DNA of 36,564 nt from the NCBI GenBank assembly GCA_021805985.1, contig JAJZDN010000041.1:1-36564 (forward strand). Reading direction: 5' to 3'. The translations under genes and the position numbers were made by a program. Position 1 is the first letter of the stretch. Each line of letters starts with the position of its first letter. Positions 17,953 to 26,642 of the stretch are shown in pieces. The notes below the pieces were generated by a model that did no database searches, was not told the DNA's origin, and saw nothing but the letters and a program-made list of their open reading frames with translations. This stretch comes from Planctomycetota bacterium (GTDB taxonomy: Bacteria > Planctomycetota > Phycisphaerae > WQYP01).

Positions 17953-19512
17953 TTAGGGTGCTTGCGGCACAATGTGTACGGCTTGCATATAGACTGGCGG
18001 GTGGCCGCTGAATGGCTCAAAAAGCCTTTGCGTAACATCGGCGGAAATTCGTCCGTGGCCGATGTTTTGCTGGAAGTGATGCACTATTTTCATTGATATG
18101 GGCTGGGGATGGCTGAAATGGAAATGCAAAAGCCAGACATTCGCCCCGGCGGTGGCCGTGAATCTATGCGGCAGGTGCGGCAGAACTAAAAACCGGTGCG
18201 GTGCCACAGCCAACTGCCAGGAAAGTAGAACCGAGTAACGCTGTGGGTGCTGATTGACAAAAAGAACCTGCGTATGCGGGCCGGTATGCTGGAATATATT
18301 GCGGACAAACTTTTGGGCTAAGAGGGGTGCCGGTGTTCGCCAGGGATAGCAAATATCTTTGCCGATCATAATCGTTGCGAAAATGATCATCACGGCAACC
18401 GGGATATTTGCTGTGTAGCGCCACAAGTTGATATTGCGGGATTTTTTAACCACGAACGTCCCCAGCGTTACCGCCCCCAAAGCAGCCAGCACGGTGATAG
18501 ACACAACCAGGTGCTGCTCCACGCGTGCATCCGCTCCGTAAGGATATTTGTGCACCCAGGCGGCCAGAAAGGTTAATACAAACGGACCGACTAGAAGAAC
18601 CAATTCCGCCCGGCGCTGCCTTTTCCATAATCGCCACACACCCAGCAAAACCAGAGGAGCAATAAATAGCGCGATTCCTTTGGAACCGCCAAATGGATAA
18701 CTCATCATGTTGGAGATATGCGCGTCGATAAGCCAGAGGAATAGGGCCGGACTGTGTGGCGGAAACGCATTTTTCCAGAATTCCTGCATGAAGCTGTGGG
18801 TATGGTGCATTTGGCCATGGATGACCGTCCAGTAAATGGCCGCGAAACAGCCGACGGTCATCACGGCCCAAAGAGTATATGCCACCTGTCGCGCCGTACT
18901 GCGACTTCGCCAATGCGCCGGCAGCAACGCGGTCAGCGCCGCTCCAAGAACAAATACACTCGGATAAGAAAGCAAAATAGCGACGGGCGTCAGCAGGGCG
19001 AGAAACAGCACGGGGCGATAATCCCAGGGCCTGCGAAGGGCGCTTAACGCCAAACCAATAATGCCCAATGACATCAGTAGATCCAGTGAATAGGGCTTAA
19101 AATCTGTGCTGAAGCGGTTGGTCGCCAGGGAACAGGCAATTAACGCAGTTGCCAGCAATCCTACACGCCGGCCCGCGATGCGCCCGGTGACGGGCCACGC
19201 CAGTAATACCGCCGCAATTCCGGCAACTACCGGCAGAAAACGCAGTATCCACACATCTGTTCCGAAAGAGGTCATGAGAAATTTGCTGACCCAGAGAAAG
19301 CCGATTGGGCATACCTGCCCAAAGCGCAGCGGCCGCAATAAGCCCAAATAACTTCGATGAAGAATATTTAATCCCAAAGACGCTTCATCATTCCAGACCG
19401 GGAAACGTAGAAAATAATCGGTTAGCCGCCAGATGATCCCGGCGGCCATGGCCGCGATAAGCCAGAACCGCCAACTTTGCCAGTAGCGTGCAAGTTGCAG
19501 TTTCGTTAGCAT
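17953..19512 (-). CDS. GT-C family glycosyltransferase (GT39/ArnT-like) membrane protein
   Basis: The 519 residues have about ten membrane helices. The first helix (WLIAAMAAGIIWRLTDYFL) is followed by the acidic loop motif VWNDEASLGLNIL (Asp42-Glu43), the catalytic signature of GT-C enzymes that use polyprenyl-phosphate sugars. ATNRFSTDFKPYSLDLLMSL matches the second conserved region. The last 120 residues are soluble and His-rich. Substrate is unknown; lipid- or protein-linked glycans are typical. The start has GGGAG 8 bases upstream. It lies 100 bp downstream of rmlD on the same strand, so the two may form an envelope-sugar operon. Confidence 0.8.
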   Translation of the reverse strand: MLTKLQLARYWQSWRFWLIAAMAAGIIWRLTDYFLRFPVWNDEASLGLNILHRSYLGLLRPLRFGQVCPIGFLWVSKFLMTSFGTDVWILRFLPVVAGIAAVLLAWPVTGRIAGRRVGLLATALIACSLATNRFSTDFKPYSLDLLMSLGIIGLALSALRRPWDYRPVLFLALLTPVAILLSYPSVFVLGAALTALLPAHWRSRSTARQVAYTLWAVMTVGCFAAIYWTVIHGQMHHTHSFMQEFWKNAFPPHSPALFLWLIDAHISNMMSYPFGGSKGIALFIAPLVLLGVWRLWKRQRRAELVLLVGPFVLTFLAAWVHKYPYGADARVEQHLVVSITVLAALGAVTLGTFVVKKSRNINLWRYTANIPVAVMIIFATIMIGKDICYPWRTPAPLLAQKFVRNIFQHTGPHTQVLFVNQHPQRYSVLLSWQLAVAPHRFLVLPHLPHRFTATAGANVWLLHFHFSHPQPISMKIVHHFQQNIGHGRISADVTQRLFEPFSGHPPVYMQAVHIVPQAP

Positions 19513-19612
19513 CTGGTCTCCCTTGCGTAGCGGTGCTGGAACACCGGATGTTTTGAGTAGTTAGGCCCTGCAACTTAATTTCGCATCTGGGCCGTTCATA
19601 ACTAATCTTCCA

Positions 19613-20497
19613 TCAACGACTCGCGGGATATTTCTTTTCAACGTAGCGTCGCAGACTGGTGCGCCAGTCCGTCATAATATCGATACCTTCTTTGCGCAGA
19701 CGGGCATTGTCCAGCACTGAATAGCTTGGCCGATGCGCTGGAGCAGCAAATTCACTGCTGCTTACTGGCGCAATGGGATGATCGATGCCCGCCATGGCCA
19801 ATGCGGCGCATGCGAATTCATGCCACGAGCATTGCCCATGGGAGACGGCGTGGTACAGGCCTGGGGCGGGACGGCGTTGGATCATTAAAATTAATTGTTT
19901 AGCCAGATCATCGGTCGCCGTGGGAGCGACGATTTGATCCGCCACCACACGCATCGGTTTGCCGGCGCGGGCGACGGTAATCATGGTGTCCACAAAATTA
20001 AGGCCGCCTTTGAGTTTGCAGCCGGCCATGCCGAACAGGCCGCAGGTTCGCACCACATATCCCACGCTTGGTGCGTGGGTAAGCGTCATGCAATCACCGC
20101 CGAAACGTGTCAGGGCGTAAATACTTTTGGGATGAACGGGCGCGGTTTCCGGCAGCGGCTTGGAATCCACGGGGCCGTCCATGACGTAATCTGTACCGAT
20201 CTGAAAAAATAAGACGCTGCGCTTCTGGCATTCCACCGCCAATCCGCGCACTGCAACGGTATTGACCCGATAGGCATTATCGACTTCGCGTTCGCAAAGA
20301 TCGACATTATGGAAAGCGGCGGTATTAATGACCGCATCAGGCCGATGCTGATCTAAAAAGCCCGCGAAGGCAGTCGTGTTGGTGATGTCGAGATCCTGCC
20401 GTCCGCTCACGGGCAGTACCTGATAACCCGCTTGAGGTAATGCCTCAACAATATCCGCCCCCAGTTGCCCGGAACTTCCAATAACCATGATTTTCAT
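19613..20497 (-). CDS. rfbD: dTDP-4-dehydrorhamnose reductase (RmlD/RfbD family)
   Basis: This NADPH-dependent short-chain reductase makes dTDP-L-rhamnose. With the start at 20497, preceded by GGAG, it is 294 residues, the normal length. The nucleotide-binding GSSGQLG is at 7-13, INTAAFHNVDLCE follows the family pattern, and TDYVMDG supplies the conserved Thr-Asp-Tyr. The catalytic YxxxK reads YALTR (Tyr127, Arg131), so the usual Lys is replaced by Arg. The rest is well conserved (TCGLFG, YHAVSHGQCSWHEFA). It could be a related sugar reductase. No rmlABC genes are in the window. Confidence 0.85.
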   Translation of the reverse strand: MKIMVIGSSGQLGADIVEALPQAGYQVLPVSGRQDLDITNTTAFAGFLDQHRPDAVINTAAFHNVDLCEREVDNAYRVNTVAVRGLAVECQKRSVLFFQIGTDYVMDGPVDSKPLPETAPVHPKSIYALTRFGGDCMTLTHAPSVGYVVRTCGLFGMAGCKLKGGLNFVDTMITVARAGKPMRVVADQIVAPTATDDLAKQLILMIQRRPAPGLYHAVSHGQCSWHEFACAALAMAGIDHPIAPVSSSEFAAPAHRPSYSVLDNARLRKEGIDIMTDWRTSLRRYVEKKYPASR

Positions 20498-20689
20498 AAC
20501 GCGACTCCAGTCATGCGGTGATTCTACAGCGCTGGCTGCAATTTGGGGCAACTGCTCATTCTGCCGGCCTCTAACAAGACCTTGATTCATAACTGAAATT
20601 CATAACTGAAAGGTTGACATTTGTTCCTCATACGTTTACTTTCCCTGCAAAGTTTTTTATTGCGTGGGCGATGTATGGAGTTTTACAGC

Positions 20690-21727
20690 ATGGTAAATCT
20701 GAGGGAATTGGTAACAGCTTTGGCACTGGCAGCGGCTTTTGCAGCTTTTGGCGGTGTGCGCGCCGGAACAGTTATCTTGAAAAATGGTGATCATATCACC
20801 GGCACCATCACCCGCGTTGGAGCTGCGCATGTAACGGTTAAAACCGCGTATGCCGGCATACTTTCCATTCCGATTGCCGACATCAAAACTTTATCCAGCA
20901 ACATCCCCGTGGTGCTGGCACCCGCTAAAGCGCCGGCTCAAATGGCGACTCTGGCCCCGGCACCCAGCGGGTCCGGATGGACGGTAACACCGGTGAACAT
21001 GCCCGTACCGCCCGCCAAAGGCACCGAGCCAGTCTCATGGTTTGGTCCCAACTGGGAAAATGAACTGGATCTGGGCGCGTTAGATGCCGCCGGAAATTCC
21101 AACAGCACACAGTTTACCGGGGACTTGGATTTACATTATCATTTCAAACCCGACGAAGTGAATATCAACCTCACCGGCGGCTACGGCATGACCAATGATG
21201 TTCAATCTCTGGGATTTTTTGAGACTGATGAAATCTGGCGCCGAGCCTTGGATGAATTTAAACCCAAGTGGGCCAAAAAAATGTTTCTGTTTGCCCAAAA
21301 CAGCAATCGTTACGATGCGATTCTGGGTATTTCCATTCGCTCCAACAACTCAATTGGTCCTGGTTATTATATTTTTGACAACAAAAAAGTGGAACTTGAT
21401 GTCCGTGGTGGCCCTGGTTACACGTATGAGCGATTTTTCCATGGTCAGTCCGTAAGTTATATTAACGCCACCGCCGGCTTGCATTTCCGCTACCAGATTG
21501 ATAATCGCACGCGCTTTACCCAGACTATGCAATATATTACGTCGGTTGAAAACGCATATAACTATCAGGCCAGCGCCACCAGCGCCCTGAGTTTTGAATT
21601 ACCCGAAGTGGCACGCGGTTTCGGGCTGCGTGCCAGCTTCACCGATAATTACGACAACACCGCCGGCGAACTGGGACGTAAACGCAATGACACGCTGATT
21701 ATCGGCTCAATGTTTTATAAGTTCTGA
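20690..21727 (+). CDS. DUF481-family outer-membrane beta-barrel protein
   Basis: I chose the ATG at 20690, because GGAG lies 9 bases upstream and a clean signal peptide follows (MVNLRELVTALALAAAFAAF...VRAG). The frame is open back to a TTG at 20621. The mature part starts with a small domain (GTVILKNGDHITGTITRVGAAHVTVKTAYAG), as in many planctomycete DUF481 proteins, then a Pro/Ala linker. The barrel-like DUF481 region follows: LGALDAAGNSNSTQFTGDLD, GGPGYTYERF, TRFTQTMQYITS, and ends with aromatic ...MFYKF, a classic outer-membrane end. Function is unknown. The last 21 bp overlap the convergent gene. Confidence 0.85.
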   Translation: MVNLRELVTALALAAAFAAFGGVRAGTVILKNGDHITGTITRVGAAHVTVKTAYAGILSIPIADIKTLSSNIPVVLAPAKAPAQMATLAPAPSGSGWTVTPVNMPVPPAKGTEPVSWFGPNWENELDLGALDAAGNSNSTQFTGDLDLHYHFKPDEVNINLTGGYGMTNDVQSLGFFETDEIWRRALDEFKPKWAKKMFLFAQNSNRYDAILGISIRSNNSIGPGYYIFDNKKVELDVRGGPGYTYERFFHGQSVSYINATAGLHFRYQIDNRTRFTQTMQYITSVENAYNYQASATSALSFELPEVARGFGLRASFTDNYDNTAGELGRKRNDTLIIGSMFYKF

Positions 21728-23089
21728 GGAGCTCGAGCCTGATGGCTCTGACGATGCTGGAAGTGGAGCTTTGGTCGTAGCAACCGACCAGGTATAGCCT
21801 GCCGTCATGATCCCCAATACCAGGATGATCCCGGTAAAGAGAACCGGGTCGTACGTGCGGCTGTAATTGGAGGCATGCGGGCCAAAGATTTTTACCATAT
21901 CTGATGTCAGCATCATAAGAATTACGGCCACCATCAGCAGCACCGTCATTCGCCATCGTGTGGCGGGTGTTGCCTGCTCATCGCTGGCGATCAACCCGGC
22001 GGCCATGAGGGTGAAAATCAATGTGACATAATGCGGCACCCACCCCCACGCCTCGGCCCAGAGCAAAAAAGCGGCCACTGCGCCAATTTCAAATATATAG
22101 CGCCGACATTTCAGCGTCGGTAGCGTGCGGCGCATCCACACCAGGCCGCCCACGCCAATGCCCACTAATACAATGCGGACAATCCATTGCGCAGTGGAAA
22201 CCGATAAATTTAATACATTGACATAATATTTTTTCGCCTCGCCATGATGATAGGTGATAAAAGCGCTGCGATGCGCCAGCAGCCGAATCAGGAAGCTGGG
22301 TAAAGATTCTCCGGAGGTAATCGCCACCGCGCCCTTGACCAGGTAGGGAGAAATCATGGCATGAATGTACTGCTGATTCCAGCGAAGAGCTTGATGCAGG
22401 CCAAAACATAAGGTCAGAGGCACAAACAGCCAGAACAGGATGCCGCCCAGCATCGCCAGAGCCGGTGTCCAGCGTTTACGCCAGAGCAGATACACTAGAA
22501 AAATCAGCGGTGTAACTTTAATGGCCACGGCCATGGCAATAAGCATCCCGCCAGCCACGTCGCTCCAGAATTCTTCAATCTGAATAAAAAACAGTCCCGC
22601 CGCCAGGGGCGTCAGCATCAGCAAATTCATTTGCCCTTCTTGCATATCCCCCACGACGGGCCACAGCCAGACCAGTAGAATTAACGCCATGGGCAATGGA
22701 TTAATTTTTCCGCCGCTGCGCCGTACGATAGCCATGGTGGAATAGAAAATTATCGCCAGCATCACAGGTTTACATAGCACCCAGGTGAACTGTGCCGCCG
22801 GGAAGGAAAGCCACGATAACGGTGCCAGCAGAACGAAAGTAAAGGGCGGCATAGGCCAGGAGGTGCCGGAAATGGCGGCGTGCTGGTGCAAAAATTCCGG
22901 CAGCATCCGCAGCCAGCGGTTAAAGTCGTTAATATCCAGCGGATGAGGCAGAGCTAAATCTTTGGCCTGCCGATGCCAAGCTTGAATGGCAATAACCAGC
23001 GACGCGACAGCCACGATGCCCCATCCAATGATTGCGGTCCAGATTCTTTGTGCCCGTTGTTTGGCCTGCGCCAAATTACTATCATTCAT
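21707..23089 (-). CDS. GT87-like (DUF2029) polytopic glycosyltransferase
   Basis: With the ATG at 23089 the protein has 460 residues and about ten membrane helices. DINDFNRWLRMLPEFL and MPPFTFVLLAPLSWL correspond to the family's first periplasmic loop. EGQMNLLMLTPLAAGLFF and AIKVTPLIFLVYLLWRKRW are the conserved 'GQ.N' and 'K..P' elements of GT87 mannosyltransferase-like proteins. The C-terminus is a Ser/Pro-rich cytoplasmic tail. These enzymes add sugars from polyprenyl-phosphate donors; the acceptor is unknown. Its 3' end overlaps the DUF481 gene by 21 bp tail to tail. Confidence 0.75.
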   Translation of the reverse strand: MNDSNLAQAKQRAQRIWTAIIGWGIVAVASLVIAIQAWHRQAKDLALPHPLDINDFNRWLRMLPEFLHQHAAISGTSWPMPPFTFVLLAPLSWLSFPAAQFTWVLCKPVMLAIIFYSTMAIVRRSGGKINPLPMALILLVWLWPVVGDMQEGQMNLLMLTPLAAGLFFIQIEEFWSDVAGGMLIAMAVAIKVTPLIFLVYLLWRKRWTPALAMLGGILFWLFVPLTLCFGLHQALRWNQQYIHAMISPYLVKGAVAITSGESLPSFLIRLLAHRSAFITYHHGEAKKYYVNVLNLSVSTAQWIVRIVLVGIGVGGLVWMRRTLPTLKCRRYIFEIGAVAAFLLWAEAWGWVPHYVTLIFTLMAAGLIASDEQATPATRWRMTVLLMVAVILMMLTSDMVKIFGPHASNYSRTYDPVLFTGIILVLGIMTAGYTWSVATTKAPLPASSEPSGSSSSELIKH

Positions 23090-23532
23090 TGCATCGCATC
23101 CCAATTTACGAACAGCGTACCTGCCAATTTATGGCGACCGCGTCTTCATGGCACGCCAGAGCATTCCTATAAATGCCTCATGCCAATAAAGCGGCAAAGT
23201 CATTTTGCAGCATGTCTTTTAGTGCGCCACCCAGCCGGCTCTGGGGCTAATATTACCACGGATCATTTACTTTGCATCTTGACGTAAACGCTTGACGTAA
23301 ACGCTATGCCTGATGCTCCATCTGCAATAATTCCCGCCTGGTGGGCGCGGCAGTAATCCCGGCTCCAATCCCATTTGTGTTGCCAGTGGCGCGGCGCAGG
23401 AATATAGTAAAAACGTCCTTGCGACCGTGCGGCGAGGCTTGGTGGTATGAAACATCATGGAAAATCAGCACTTGATAGGCAAATGATTCAGCCTGGCCGT
23501 GGCCCCGGTAAAGAATGTGAAGGAAAATAAGT
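23090..23532. other. Divergent gap upstream of lpdA
   Basis: No gene is supported in 443 bp. A perfect tandem duplication of the 13-mer cttgacgtaaacg occupies 23278-23303, placing two TTGACG hexamers 13 bp apart. Neither has a good -10 at 16-18 bp, though TATGCC follows at 23305. The region must hold the promoters of both the GT87-like gene and lpdA. Confidence 0.4.
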
Positions 23533-24951
23533 ATGGCGAAGACAGCGGATTATGATCTCATAGTCATTGGTTCAGGCCCTGGCGGATATACCGCAGCCAT
23601 CCGGGCGGCGCAGCTTGGAATGAAGGTGGCCTGCGTAGAAAAAGAGCCGAAGCTCGGAGGCACTTGCCTGCGCGTTGGGTGTATTCCCAGCAAAACGCTT
23701 CTTGAAACAACTGAGAAATTTGTCACAGCGCGTGACCGCTTCAGCCGCATCGGCATTACATGCCAGAACGTGGCTATGGATTTGCCAGCGCTCATGGCCC
23801 GGAAGGACAAAGTGGTTGACACGCTGGCCACCGGCATTGGCGGATTATTTAAGAAAAATAAGGTTGAACGCATCACCGGTACTGCGGCCTTTACTGGCCC
23901 CAAGACGATAAAGGTGACGTCCACATCCGGAGAGAAATCCATTACCGCGGAGAAATTTCTCATCGCGACGGGTTCGGCGCCCATTGAGCTACCGAATCTG
24001 AAATTTGACGGCCGGAAGATTATTCATTCTGATCACGCCATTGCGCTGGATCGGGTGCCGGAAAAAATGGTGGTGATCGGGGCGGGAGCCATCGGGCTGG
24101 AATTGTCATCTGTCTGGAGCCGCCTGGGTGCGAAGGTGACGGTATTGGAAATTTACCACACCACGCTACCGGGCGCGGATGAGGAAATGAGCAAGCTGAT
24201 GGAAAAGATCCTGCGCGAACAGGGAATCACGTTTCATTTCAATTCTCTGGCGACCGGTGTTAAAGAGGATAAATCAGGCCTGAAAGTGCGCTTTGCAGGC
24301 AAAGACGCCAAGCCGGGCGCGGCGGAAACCGAATTGCCCGCGGATGTCGTGCTGGTCGCGGTGGGACGCAAGGCCTATACCGGCGGGTTGAATCTGCCGG
24401 CGGCGGGCGTGCAGACGGATTCGCGCGGGCGCATTACCATTAACCATGCATTTCAGACCAGCGCCGCAGATATTTTTGCCATTGGCGATGTGGTGGCCGG
24501 GCCGATGCTGGCCCATAAGGCGGAGGAAGAGGGTGTCGCGGCGGTAGAGTTAATGGCCGGCAAAGCGGGCCATGTGAATTACGATGCCATTCCGCTGGTA
24601 GTGTATACCGCTCCGGAATTAGCTTGGGTAGGCAAAACGCAGGAGGAATTGACCGCTCAAGGCGTAAAATTCCGGATTGGAAAATTCCGTTTCGCCGCCA
24701 ATGCGCGGGCGTTGTGTATGGATGAAGCCCATGGCATGGTAAAAATTCTGGCCGATGAGTACTCCGATCGTGTTCTGGGCGTGCACATTCTTGGCCCCCA
24801 GGCCTCGAGTTTAATTGCCGAAGCGGTCATGGCCATGGTGATGGGAGCCAGCAGTGAAGACATCGCACGCACCTGCCATGCCCACCCGAGCTTGCCGGAA
24901 GCCATTCGGGAGGCAGCACTGGCCGTCGATGGCCGAGCGATTAATTCATAA
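23533..24951 (+). CDS. lpdA: Dihydrolipoyl dehydrogenase
   Basis: This FAD enzyme reoxidises the lipoyl groups of 2-oxoacid dehydrogenase complexes or glycine cleavage, passing electrons to NAD+. The 472 residues include the FAD-binding GSGPGG at 13-18, the redox disulfide GGTCLRVGC (Cys45, Cys50), the NAD-binding GAGAIGLEL, IFAIGDVVAGPMLAHKAEEEG, and the C-terminal HAHPSLPE with catalytic His451/Glu456. A GAAGGA ribosome-binding site precedes the ATG. No partner subunits are nearby. The last 89 bases before the stop are repeated 1.67 kb downstream (26532-26620) on the far side of the GH53 gene. Confidence 0.97.
   Translation: MAKTADYDLIVIGSGPGGYTAAIRAAQLGMKVACVEKEPKLGGTCLRVGCIPSKTLLETTEKFVTARDRFSRIGITCQNVAMDLPALMARKDKVVDTLATGIGGLFKKNKVERITGTAAFTGPKTIKVTSTSGEKSITAEKFLIATGSAPIELPNLKFDGRKIIHSDHAIALDRVPEKMVVIGAGAIGLELSSVWSRLGAKVTVLEIYHTTLPGADEEMSKLMEKILREQGITFHFNSLATGVKEDKSGLKVRFAGKDAKPGAAETELPADVVLVAVGRKAYTGGLNLPAAGVQTDSRGRITINHAFQTSAADIFAIGDVVAGPMLAHKAEEEGVAAVELMAGKAGHVNYDAIPLVVYTAPELAWVGKTQEELTAQGVKFRIGKFRFAANARALCMDEAHGMVKILADEYSDRVLGVHILGPQASSLIAEAVMAMVMGASSEDIARTCHAHPSLPEAIREAALAVDGRAINS
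24859..24947 (+). repeat. Direct repeat 1: 3' end of lpdA
   Basis: These 89 bp match 26532-26620 at 87 positions in the same orientation. The matching stretch begins gacatcgca and ends attaattc. Homology stops abruptly on both sides. The pair encloses the GH53 gene. Confidence 0.95.
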
Positions 24952-24972
24952 ACAGATAGAAACAGATTTTCA

Positions 24973-26232
24973 TTATCCGGTCTTCCGGCGGCGGGCGAAC
25001 CCTCCCACCATCGCCAAGACTGTTGCCGCCCCCAGCAGATCCAGTGACCCCGGCTCTGGAACGCTGCCTAAAGCAGCGTTCCCCAGCGTATTTAACACCG
25101 GCAACGCGTTGCCGTTCTGGTCAAAGAGAGAGCCGTATGGATAGAACCAACTATTCAAAAAATAGTTGGGATTCGCGACGGGAATGTCCTCTCCACCCCA
25201 CCACCAAACGCCCCGGCCCATGCCATTGGGTACAGCCTTTACAATGCTGATAAGTTTTGCCGCATACTGCGCCTGCCCCGCGGGCGTGATAGGATAAGTA
25301 AAAGTCGGGCTGGTGGCATCGCTACTGTTGGTGCTGTTGAGCGTGTATGGATAGGACGTCTCCGAAAGGATAATGGGTTTTCCCAGCGTCGAAAGGCTGT
25401 TTAAATCGTTTTGCATACGACTGAGAGAGCCTGACCAATTCGGATAATAATCGTAACCAATTGCGTTGTACTTTACATTCAGGGAAGAAAGCATCTGAAA
25501 ATAGCCTGTGACACTCTGTCCACCCTGCCCTGTTCCCCCCGCGACCGTGAGCATAATTGCAGGGGCATTCCCGTTTGATCCGGCATCTATCCCCGAAATC
25601 GCGGAGTTCAAGAGTCCGGCAAATGCACTCCATTGCGCGGTTGTCGCAGGATTGCTTAACTGCCCGATTGGTGCAAGGATACCGTCGTTGATTTCGTTAC
25701 CAACTGTCACCATAGCCGGCATCGCGTTATTGGTTCGCAGGGTGGTCATCGTGGTGTCACAATAATTATAAAGTGCTGTTTCCATTTGTGAAAGGTTGTA
25801 ACTACCCCAGCCGGAGGGCGGCGTCTGGTTGCCGCTGCCGTTGGAGGCCCAGGTATCCGAAAGGTGCATATTCAATACCGAATAGAGGCCGGCCGCGTCC
25901 ACTTGTTGTAACATCGGCAGATCATAGGCGAGATTATTTAGAGTATCAGGGGACGAACTTGTGCCGGTAAACAATCTAATGCGCGCTGTATTGACCCCCG
26001 CGTCTGTCATGGCGCCCAAGATCCCGGTCTGTTGGCCGTTATAACTGTAGGTTCCCCCGTTGGCTTCAATGGCAGGATAGTACGAAATATCCGAACCCGT
26101 GGAGAATTGGGGAATCGTATACGCGCCTGCCGTACATGCCATTGAGGCAGAAGCGAGGATGGCACCAGAGAGTAAAAAACGTTTGCGTGTGTTACTTGTG
26201 AGTCCCAGGGCCTTGAAAGTTCTCGATCGCAT
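24973..26232 (-). CDS. Secreted PEP-CTERM glycoside hydrolase family 53 (endo-beta-1,4-galactanase)
   Basis: GH53 enzymes cut beta-1,4-galactan in pectin side chains. The ATG at 26232 sits 7 bases after AAGGAG; an ATG 24 bases upstream is less well placed. The 419 residues start with a signal peptide (RKRFLLSGAILASASMACTAGA). The TIM barrel shows STGSDISYYPA, LNMHLSDTWAS, the acid/base Glu180 in TVGNEINDG and the nucleophile Glu291 in ILSETSYPY. The C-terminus from about residue 391 is a PEP-CTERM sorting signal: VPEPGS, a hydrophobic helix, then ARRRK. It would be processed by an exosortase, none of which is in this window. The gene lies between two 89-bp direct repeats, which suggests it arrived as an insertion. 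Confidence 0.9.
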   Translation of the reverse strand: MRSRTFKALGLTSNTRKRFLLSGAILASASMACTAGAYTIPQFSTGSDISYYPAIEANGGTYSYNGQQTGILGAMTDAGVNTARIRLFTGTSSSPDTLNNLAYDLPMLQQVDAAGLYSVLNMHLSDTWASNGSGNQTPPSGWGSYNLSQMETALYNYCDTTMTTLRTNNAMPAMVTVGNEINDGILAPIGQLSNPATTAQWSAFAGLLNSAISGIDAGSNGNAPAIMLTVAGGTGQGGQSVTGYFQMLSSLNVKYNAIGYDYYPNWSGSLSRMQNDLNSLSTLGKPIILSETSYPYTLNSTNSSDATSPTFTYPITPAGQAQYAAKLISIVKAVPNGMGRGVWWWGGEDIPVANPNYFLNSWFYPYGSLFDQNGNALPVLNTLGNAALGSVPEPGSLDLLGAATVLAMVGGFARRRKTG

Positions 26233-26531
26233 GGAAATACTCCTTACAATTCGCATCCATTCATGGGCATTCGGTCTGCCAAGTTCAAAACCTGCTTTCC
26301 CCTAGTTTTTCACTCTAAGCGGAACTCTCAGAAAGGGCAACAAAAAAATGTAAATATTTTTTACCCGCAGCGAGTCTGGCATAAAATCGGATATTTCCCC
26401 GATATATGCCCGATAAGAACGATCAAATGAAGGCATTAGTAAAATAGCCTGGTCATGCAGCGAGTAAATTTATCAGGAACGCATGACCGAACTGTCATTG
26501 CAAAATTATCCCACGACGTCCGCCCTGCGGA
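26233..26531 (-). promoter_or_regulatory. Upstream region of the GH53 gene with an 8-bp inverted repeat
   Basis: A perfect inverted repeat GGTCATGC (26451-26458) / GCATGACC (26481-26488) is separated by 22 bp and lies about 220 bp upstream of the GH53 start. The 26330-26420 stretch is AT-rich (aaaaaaatgtaaatatttttt), suiting a promoter. A regulator-binding site is possible but unproven. Confidence 0.35.
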
Positions 26532-26623
26532 GACATCGCATGCACCTGCCACGCCCACCCGAGCTTGCCGGAAGCCATTCGGGAGGCAGCACTGGCCGTC
26601 GATGGCCGAGCGATTAATTCGTG
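26532..26623 (+). pseudogene. Detached copy of the lpdA 3' end (direct repeat 2)
   Basis: The repeat at 26532-26620 encodes the same lpdA C-terminus in frame (DIACTCHAHPSLPEAIREAA...INS) and then a TGA in place of lpdA's TAA. It differs from lpdA by two bases: one changes Arg to Cys and the other is silent. There is no start codon or upstream lpdA sequence. It is either a leftover of the original gene end after an insertion or a duplicated fragment. Confidence 0.9.
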
Positions 26624-26642
26624 AGACTTTTTCCACTTCTGC

